DNA from: a bacterium
GTDB lineage: Bacteria > Actinomycetota > Acidimicrobiia > Spongiisociales > ZC4RG35
Length of the DNA: 46,719 nt
Assembly (NCBI GenBank): GCA_024638655.1
Contig: JAHEJW010000003.1
Coordinates: 119,769-166,487, forward strand
Direction: 5' to 3'
The notes under the pieces were generated by a model. That model was not told where the DNA came from. It searched no databases and saw nothing but the letters and a program-made list of their open reading frames with translations. Shown here one piece after another: positions 42,088 to 46,719 of the stretch (its first letter is position 1; each line of letters starts with the position of its first letter). The position numbers and the translations under genes are program-made.

Positions 42088-42911
42088 AGCCTGCAGTTGT
42101 CGCCAAGGACCTGGTCATCGCCTACGCAAACGCCGTGGCCCTCGACCGTTCGACCTTCATGATCCCCCAGGGCCAGGTCACCGCGATCATCGGACCGAAC
42201 GGATCGGGCAAGTCGACCCTGCTGAACGCCATTGCCGGTTTGGTCAAGCCGACGGCTGGATCTATCGAAGTCCCGGCGAGGGCGGCGGGCGCTCATCGAA
42301 TCGCCTATGTCATGCAGACCACGAAGATCAACGACACGCTTCCGGTCACAGTGGCCGAGGTGGTCACCATGGGTCGATATGCCCGCCTTGGCGCCTACAA
42401 GTGGATACGGGCCGAAGACCGCCAAGCCGTGAGAGCCGCGATGGAGCGCACTGGAATCGTGGATCTCGGATCCCGCCACCTGGCCGAGCTGTCCGGTGGG
42501 CAGCGACAACGTGTCTTCGTTGCCCAGGGAATGGCCCAGGACCACGACGTCCTGTTGTTGGATGAGCCACTCACCGGGATCGATATCACCACCGCTCAGG
42601 CAATCGACGACGCAATCCATGCCGAGATCGACCGCGGTTGCTCGGTGATTCTCACGACGCACGATCTCTCCGAGGCGCAAGTCGCCGACTACGTGGTACT
42701 GCTGTCGGGTCGAGTCGTCGCCGCCGGGGCGCCAGAGGATGTCCTCACTCCCAAGCATCTGGCGGAGGCATATGGCCCCGCGCTGCTGCATGTATCGGAG
42801 GACCGCATATTCCTCGACGACGCCGCGCATCTTCCAGTGGACGAGAGACACGTCCATCGAGAGCGCTCCATTCACACCGAGACATCGCACTCGGACGTCC
42901 ACCCGGACTGA
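42084..42911 (+). CDS. znuC: Zinc/manganese ABC transporter ATP-binding protein with His-rich tail
   Basis: A 275-residue ATPase. Walker A GPNGSGKST, Q-loop VMQTTKIN, signature LSGGQRQRVFVA, Walker B VLLLDEPLTGID and H-loop THDL are intact. The C-terminus is rich in His (HLPVDERHVHRERSIHTETS and on), as seen in zinc-related ATPases, and may bind metal. ATG 42084 overlaps the zur stop; ATG 42078 is an in-frame alternative. It is encoded apart from znuA/znuB, on the other side of the Zur box. It ends 7 bases from the convergent cbiO. Confidence 0.93.
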   Translation: MKPAVVAKDLVIAYANAVALDRSTFMIPQGQVTAIIGPNGSGKSTLLNAIAGLVKPTAGSIEVPARAAGAHRIAYVMQTTKINDTLPVTVAEVVTMGRYARLGAYKWIRAEDRQAVRAAMERTGIVDLGSRHLAELSGGQRQRVFVAQGMAQDHDVLLLDEPLTGIDITTAQAIDDAIHAEIDRGCSVILTTHDLSEAQVADYVVLLSGRVVAAGAPEDVLTPKHLAEAYGPALLHVSEDRIFLDDAAHLPVDERHVHRERSIHTETSHSDVHPD

Positions 42912-42918
42912 GCGCGAT

Positions 42919-43659
42919 TCACCCCGGACTCGAGCCTGCCCGAAAGCCGAACGGCATCTCGAGACGATGACGTCTCAGCAGATTCTCATTGTCGAGAACC
43001 TCTTTGGTTGGGCCTTCGGCCACGACACGACCATCGTCCATGATCACCGATTTCTCGCAGAGCGCCAAGGCAAAAGGAAGGTCGTGAGTAATCACCAGCA
43101 TGGTGACATCGAGAGTCCGCAAGGTTTCCGCGAGCTCCCGCCGACCCTGAGGGTCGAGACCCGAGGTCGGCTCATCCAGAACCAGGACTTGCGGCTCCAT
43201 CGCAAGGGCCGTGGCGATGGCGGCCGATCTCTTCTCACCCCCACTCAGGTGGTGCGGGGGGCGCGGAGCCAATGCCATTGCATCGACTCGCCCTAGCGCC
43301 TCCTCGACGCGCCGGTCGAGGAGATCACCATCGATGCCGAGGTTGGCCGGGCCGAAGGCCACGTCTTCGGCAACGGTGGGCATGAACAACTGGTCGTTGG
43401 CGTCCTGGAAGACCAACCCAACCCGTCGCCGTATCTCAGCGAGATTCTCGTCGTTGAGCTCCAGCCCGCCGATGACCACCGATCCGCTACCCCTCAGGAT
43501 TCCGTTGAGATGGAGGGCGAGGGTCGTCTTGCCCGCACCATTCGGGCCCAACAGGGCGACCCGATGGCCTCGATCGACCACGAGCTCGACACCGTCGAGC
43601 GCCATGCGGCCGTCCGGATAGCGGAACTCGAGGGCGTGAGCCTCGAGAGCCGCGGTCAT
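42919..43659 (-). CDS. cbiO: ECF-type cobalt/nickel importer ATP-binding protein
   Basis: A 246-residue ATPase of the energy-coupling factor class. ALEFRYPDGRMALDGVELVV-type N-terminus, Walker A GPNGAGKTT, Q-loop VFQDANDQLF (the ECF-typical wording), signature HLSGGEKRSAAIA, Walker B VLVLDEPTSGLD and H-loop THDLP. It powers CbiQ/CbiM, overlapping cbiQ by four bases (43656-43659). A single ATPase implies a homodimer. Confidence 0.95.
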   Translation of the reverse strand: MTAALEAHALEFRYPDGRMALDGVELVVDRGHRVALLGPNGAGKTTLALHLNGILRGSGSVVIGGLELNDENLAEIRRRVGLVFQDANDQLFMPTVAEDVAFGPANLGIDGDLLDRRVEEALGRVDAMALAPRPPHHLSGGEKRSAAIATALAMEPQVLVLDEPTSGLDPQGRRELAETLRTLDVTMLVITHDLPFALALCEKSVIMDDGRVVAEGPTKEVLDNENLLRRHRLEMPFGFRAGSSPG

Positions 43660-44420
43660 GTGATCACCCGTGCGAGAAGCGCAACGATCAGTGCCGAAGC
43701 CGGAAGCAGAGAGCCGACGACCCAGTCGCGTCGCGACGGGTCACGTCTACGAAGGTCGGGCATCTCCCCCGTGTATCCCCGGGCCAGCATGGCGTCGTAG
43801 ACCCGCTCTCCTCGCTCATATGATCGGATGAAAAGAGCTCCGGTCGAGGCCGCTATCGGTCTGGCCTGCCAAATCCAGCGTGGGTCGTACCCGCGCGATG
43901 CCATGGCCACTCTCATACGCCCGATCTCTTCAACCATCAGTTCCAGATAGCGGACCATGAATCCGGCAATCGAGGTGAACAATGCCGGCACCTTGAGCTT
44001 GTTGAGGCCCGCCAGGATATCGGGAACCTCGGTGGTGGCTGCGAGGACGATGCTGGTCGCAGCACCGAGGCTCGCCTTTGCGACGACATTCCACGCCGCC
44101 CATAGCCCAGACCGGGACATTGCGACTCCGAACACGTCCACCTGTTCGCCCGACGCCACGAAGGGGAGCAAGGAGGCGAAGGCGATGAACGGCAGAATCC
44201 CCAACATCCTGACCAGAACGAAGCGGAGCTCGATACGTGAGAACAGCGCCACCGAGCCGATGGCGGCACCATAGGCTACGAATGCCCAGACGTCCTCGCG
44301 AGGCGTCGTCGCAACGATGATGACAAAGGCGATCGCCGAGGCGACCTTGACCTGGGGAGGCAAATGATGAACGAGGCTGTGCTCATGGACATATAGGGCG
44401 TGGGCATGGCCGGCGCCCAT
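43656..44420 (-). CDS. cbiQ: ECF-type cobalt/nickel importer transmembrane (T) component
   Basis: A 254-residue membrane protein. The two coupling-helix signatures of T components are visible: MASRGYDP and MLARGYTGEMP, which contact the ATPase dimer. About six TM segments. The N-terminus (GHAHALYVHEHSLVHHLPPQ) is rich in His and may help metal handling. It begins three bases after the cbiM stop and overlaps cbiO. Confidence 0.93.
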   Translation of the reverse strand: MGAGHAHALYVHEHSLVHHLPPQVKVASAIAFVIIVATTPREDVWAFVAYGAAIGSVALFSRIELRFVLVRMLGILPFIAFASLLPFVASGEQVDVFGVAMSRSGLWAAWNVVAKASLGAATSIVLAATTEVPDILAGLNKLKVPALFTSIAGFMVRYLELMVEEIGRMRVAMASRGYDPRWIWQARPIAASTGALFIRSYERGERVYDAMLARGYTGEMPDLRRRDPSRRDWVVGSLLPASALIVALLARVIT

Positions 44421-44423
44421 GGG

Positions 44424-45407
44424 TCAGGTGGCAGCCCGATCGCCGCCGCGGTCGCGGACTGCGGCGAGAATTCCCCACCCCACAGCCAGAACGATCATCA
44501 CCCCAGCGATGCCGGCTATGGCCAAGCTGAGTGATTCGTTGTCCAGCCCGGCAGTGGCGTAATCCGAGAAGATGCTGGTGTCGAGGGCATGGTCCTGGGC
44601 AACCTTGGCCAAGCCGGTCTCGCCGGCGACGCTCTCGAGGCCATCGGGACCATCGATGGCGAACTGGCTGACGACTGCGCCAAGGAACAGGGCGACGGCA
44701 AGCGCTCCGATTATGAAGGTTCGCAACGGGATCCTCCGTTCGCCACCAATACGAGCGATGTCGAGATCGGCTGCCCCGGCAACGATGTCGGGCCGTGAGG
44801 CCAGGACGGCACCGATGGCCATCGCAGAGATGACCGCTTCGCCGACACCGATGAGGAAATGGACTCCGACCATGCCGGTGAAGACTTGTGCGAAGGAAAC
44901 CGGAGCGGTTGCGCCAAAGAGCCATTCGATGGAGAAGGCCATGGCCGACATCGCGACCGATACGAGACCGGCGAGGCCCGTGGCAGCCATGACGCCACTC
45001 CCTGTAGCCGGGAGGAGACGTCTGAATAGACGAAACGCCCCATAGCCCCCGTACGCAGGGACTATCGCCATGTTGAGGACGTTGTAGCCGAGAGCGGTCA
45101 AGCCCCCGTCAGCGAAGACAATGGCCTGCACGACCACAACGACCGTGACGGCGATGGCACCCATATGAGGTCCGAGCAAGATGGCCGCGAGAGCGCCCCC
45201 GAGAAGGTGCCCCGTTGTGCCTGCGGCCACAGGGAAGTTGAACATCTGGGCAGCGAAGACGAAGGCAGCTGCGATGCCGGCCAGTGGGACCTGCTTCTCA
45301 TTGATCGTTTGCCTGAGCTGGCGGAGGGCGAGACTCACGGTTCCGACGCTGATAGCACCCGTTGCCACCGCGGTGCCGGCGTTGAGGAAACCATCCGGGG
45401 CGTGCAC
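44424..45407 (-). CDS. cbiM: CbiM/NikM-type metal-binding S component fused to a PDGLE (CbiN/NikN-like) domain
   Basis: A 327-residue protein. The start GTG at 45405-45407 with GGAGG upstream gives the family N-terminus M-H-A-P-D-G-F-L, where His2 and the N-terminal amine coordinate the metal; later starts or the upstream in-frame one would destroy this. Residues 1-205 are the CbiM/NikM fold (GGALAAILLGPHMGAI, DGGLTALGYNVLNM). The C-terminal part contains PDGLESVAGETG, the PDGLE domain that substitutes for CbiN/NikN. The Nur-like box 40 bases upstream favours nickel over cobalt. First gene of the three-gene operon. Confidence 0.92.
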   Translation of the reverse strand: MHAPDGFLNAGTAVATGAISVGTVSLALRQLRQTINEKQVPLAGIAAAFVFAAQMFNFPVAAGTTGHLLGGALAAILLGPHMGAIAVTVVVVVQAIVFADGGLTALGYNVLNMAIVPAYGGYGAFRLFRRLLPATGSGVMAATGLAGLVSVAMSAMAFSIEWLFGATAPVSFAQVFTGMVGVHFLIGVGEAVISAMAIGAVLASRPDIVAGAADLDIARIGGERRIPLRTFIIGALAVALFLGAVVSQFAIDGPDGLESVAGETGLAKVAQDHALDTSIFSDYATAGLDNESLSLAIAGIAGVMIVLAVGWGILAAVRDRGGDRAAT

Positions 45408-45446
45408 CAAACCTCCGTTCCAACCGCTTCTAGTCACAATAATCTA

Positions 45447-45465
45447 ATTGCGAACCATTTGCAAT
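45447..45465. promoter_or_regulatory. Nur-type (nickel) operator between cbiM and a Fur-family gene
   Basis: TTGCGA-ACCAT-TTGCAA (45448-45464) fits the Streptomyces Nur consensus tTGCaa-N5-ttGCAA, and the palindrome extends one base each side. On minus it lies between TTATTG (-35-like) and GATTAT (-10-like) 17 bases apart, ahead of cbiM, so binding would block the importer promoter. The Fur-family gene starts 42 bases away on the other side. Confidence 0.75.
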
Positions 45466-45506
45466 AAGCTGAGGGGTGTGACGAGCAGCAGTTCTACGAT
45501 GTGGTC

Positions 45507-45953
45507 ATGACCGAGTCGACGAGAGAACTGAGGTCTGCCCTCGTCGAAGCCGGTCACCGTCTTACCGGCCCTCGGATAGCAGTCTGGGAAGTCGTCGCCG
45601 GCAGTGAGTCGCACCTAACCGCTGAGGAGATCGCCGAAGCAGTGCGGTCTGCCGATCCGACCGTGAACCTCTCATCTGTGTATCGGTCACTCGCCCTTTT
45701 CACCGATCTGGGACTCGTACGCGAGTCCAATCTGGGCGCCAACGAGGCAACCCACTGGGAGCTGGCGCACCCCGACGAGCAGTTCCACCTCAAGTGCAAG
45801 GCTTGTGGCCGGGTCGAGCACCACACGGGCGACCTCGTAACCCAGATCGAGAGCCACCTCTCCGATCACCACGGGTTCAAGGCGAGTCGAGTCGAGCTGC
45901 TGGTGACGGGCATGTGCGCGGAGTGCTCGCAAAGCCACAGCAGCAACACTTGA
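45507..45953 (+). CDS. nur: Fur-family regulator, probable nickel-responsive Nur
   Basis: A 148-residue regulator with the winged-helix (RLTGPRIAVWEVVAGSESHL, then NLSSVYRSLALFTDLGLV) and two CxxC pairs (Cys97/Cys100 in CKACGRVEHH and Cys137/Cys140). His83, His88 and His94 lie in the hinge segment where Fur proteins bind the sensory metal. It is a paralogue of the zur gene 4 kb away but has different metal-site wording. The Nur identity is inferred from the Nur-like box and the divergent CbiMQO importer. ATG 45507; GTG 45501 is an alternative. Confidence 0.88.
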   Translation: MTESTRELRSALVEAGHRLTGPRIAVWEVVAGSESHLTAEEIAEAVRSADPTVNLSSVYRSLALFTDLGLVRESNLGANEATHWELAHPDEQFHLKCKACGRVEHHTGDLVTQIESHLSDHHGFKASRVELLVTGMCAECSQSHSSNT

Positions 45954-45979
45954 ATCTCTACCCGGAAGAGACCCGAGGA

Positions 45980-46444
45980 ATGCCGGACACAACGCCATCG
46001 ACCGTCGAGGAGATGCTCGCATCCATCCGTGATGAGGCCCTCCGATCAGACGCTTTCAAGCTTCTCGACCTACTTCGGGAGACGACGGGCGAGGAACCCG
46101 AGATCTGGAGCTCCAACACGGTCGGTTTCGGCCGCTATCACTACAAGTACGCAAGTGGCACGGAGGGTGAGTTTTTCGATATCGGCTTCGCCCCACGCTC
46201 CGGACATTTGACTTTGTACGTGATGTCCGGACTTCGAGGCTTCGAGCCCATCCTCGAGAGGCTCGGGCCTCACCAGTCGAGCAAGTCAACCGTCCACATG
46301 AAAACACTGGCAGATCTCGACCTCGACGTTCTCCGGGATCTCGTCCGGGAATGTCTGGCTCACCTTCGCAGGGTTGAGAGGGACCTCGGTGCCATCCCCC
46401 GCATGAGCGAGATCCCTCCAAGACAGGGCCAGGACTCGCCGTGA
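45980..46444 (+). CDS. DUF1801 family protein
   Basis: A 154-residue cytoplasmic protein. EPEIWSSNTVGFGRYHYKYA, GEFFDIGFAPRSGHLTLYVM and the LADLDLDVLRDLV stretch match the DUF1801 (YdhG-like) family; its usual GKSCLYIK reads SSKSTVHMK. Function unknown. ATG 45980 with CGAGG upstream is chosen; the open frame continues upstream into the nur gene and is not used. It may be co-transcribed with nur, 26 bases downstream of its stop. Confidence 0.82.
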   Translation: MPDTTPSTVEEMLASIRDEALRSDAFKLLDLLRETTGEEPEIWSSNTVGFGRYHYKYASGTEGEFFDIGFAPRSGHLTLYVMSGLRGFEPILERLGPHQSSKSTVHMKTLADLDLDVLRDLVRECLAHLRRVERDLGAIPRMSEIPPRQGQDSP

Positions 46445-46471
46445 CCGGAACCTCCCGAAGGTGGAATAGGG

Positions 46472-46719
46472 CTAGACGCTGAAGCTGTCTCCCCAGTCGA
46501 GGTCAACCAAATCGATGTCGTCGTTGGCCAGAACGCTCTTGATCATGCCGCGAATCCAGCCCCGGCCCATGTCCGAAAGATAGAAGTCATGGATCGGAAC
46601 GACCTGTCTCGGACCGAGCCGTCGGGCAAACTCGACCGCCCCGGTCGCCGAGTCCCAGGGGACCAGCAGGGGCAGTGCAAGGATCGGCGCGCTGATGGAT
46701 GGCTCCCGACTGTCCCCAG
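46472..46719 (-). CDS. MBL-fold metallo-hydrolase (C-terminal fragment)
   Basis: The last 81 codons of a gene entering from the right edge (stop TAG at 46472-46474). The peptide includes LALPLLVPWDSATGAVEFAR and RLGPRQVVPIHDFYLSDMGR, matching the end of metallo-beta-lactamase-fold proteins of the UlaG-like kind, where the PIHDF His is a metal ligand. The HxHxDH motif is outside the window, so function is unassigned. Convergent with the DUF1801 gene, 27 bases apart. Confidence 0.65.
   Translation of the reverse strand, partial: GDSREPSISAPILALPLLVPWDSATGAVEFARRLGPRQVVPIHDFYLSDMGRGWIRGMIKSVLANDDIDLVDLDWGDSFSV

Noticed and set aside
44424-45500. Cobalamin riboswitch upstream of cbiM
   Set aside because: The spacer is only about 100 bases and lacks B12-box-like sequence; it is explained by the Nur-type palindrome and promoter elements.

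Overview
The window is a 46.7 kb piece of a GC-rich genome with almost gap-free gene packing and frequent GTG/TTG starts. Several families point to Actinobacteriota: a DUF1876 protein, a deazaflavin (F420)-type Ddn-like oxidoreductase, a DUF5667 protein beside an ECF sigma factor, a winged-helix HTH_42 protein, and Zur- and Nur-type operators. Many exported proteins carry long Thr-rich stalks, which I associate with Acidimicrobiia or a neighbouring class; that placement is inference. No rRNA, tRNA, IS element, phage gene or CRISPR array was seen. Only two stretches near 300 bases or longer lack a long gene: 308-557 (a strong inverted repeat) and 12005-12341 (the trp leader).

Layout. 1-4.6 kb: the end of a macro-domain protein, DUF1992, a CGNR-type regulator, an unknown two-TM protein, rhomboid protease, a toroid-fold protein, OsmC and DUF1876. 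4.6-12.2 kb (minus strand): a complete tryptophan operon, trpL-trpE-G-D-C-F-B-A-aroF, with nearly every junction overlapping. A leader peptide with three consecutive Trp codons and a full set of alternative hairpins precedes it. 12.3-13.4 kb: a helix-hairpin-helix protein and a small membrane protein. 13.4-16.6 kb (minus): a small secreted protein, ECF sigma factor and DUF5667 membrane protein, followed by mmsA. 16.7-29.2 kb: an HTH_42 protein, then envelope genes: two Thr-stalk proteins on plus, and on minus a run of DUF885, Ddn-like, membrane-EEP fusion, histidine kinase and stalked surface protein, plus an LCP glycopolymer ligase.

29.3-31.3 kb: a fusion of a polysaccharide flippase with a polyprenyl-phosphate glycosyl-1-phosphate transferase. 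31.3-39.7 kb (plus): two tandem M20 amidohydrolases followed by a complete Opp/Dpp-type peptide importer (D, F, SBP, B, C), which reads as an uptake-and-hydrolysis unit. 39.7-42.9 kb: a zinc island, znuA-znuB on minus and zur-znuC on plus, around a near-palindromic Zur/Fur box. 42.9-46 kb: a CbiMQO-type ECF importer facing a second Fur-family gene, with a site in the spacer that fits the Nur (nickel) consensus. The window ends with a DUF1801 gene and the C-terminus of an MBL-fold protein.

The most notable items are the trp attenuator, a 47-bp palindromic repeat present in two nearly identical intergenic copies (16643 and 40599), the flippase-transferase fusion, the Nur-type site, and a histidine kinase translationally coupled to a mucin-like surface protein.
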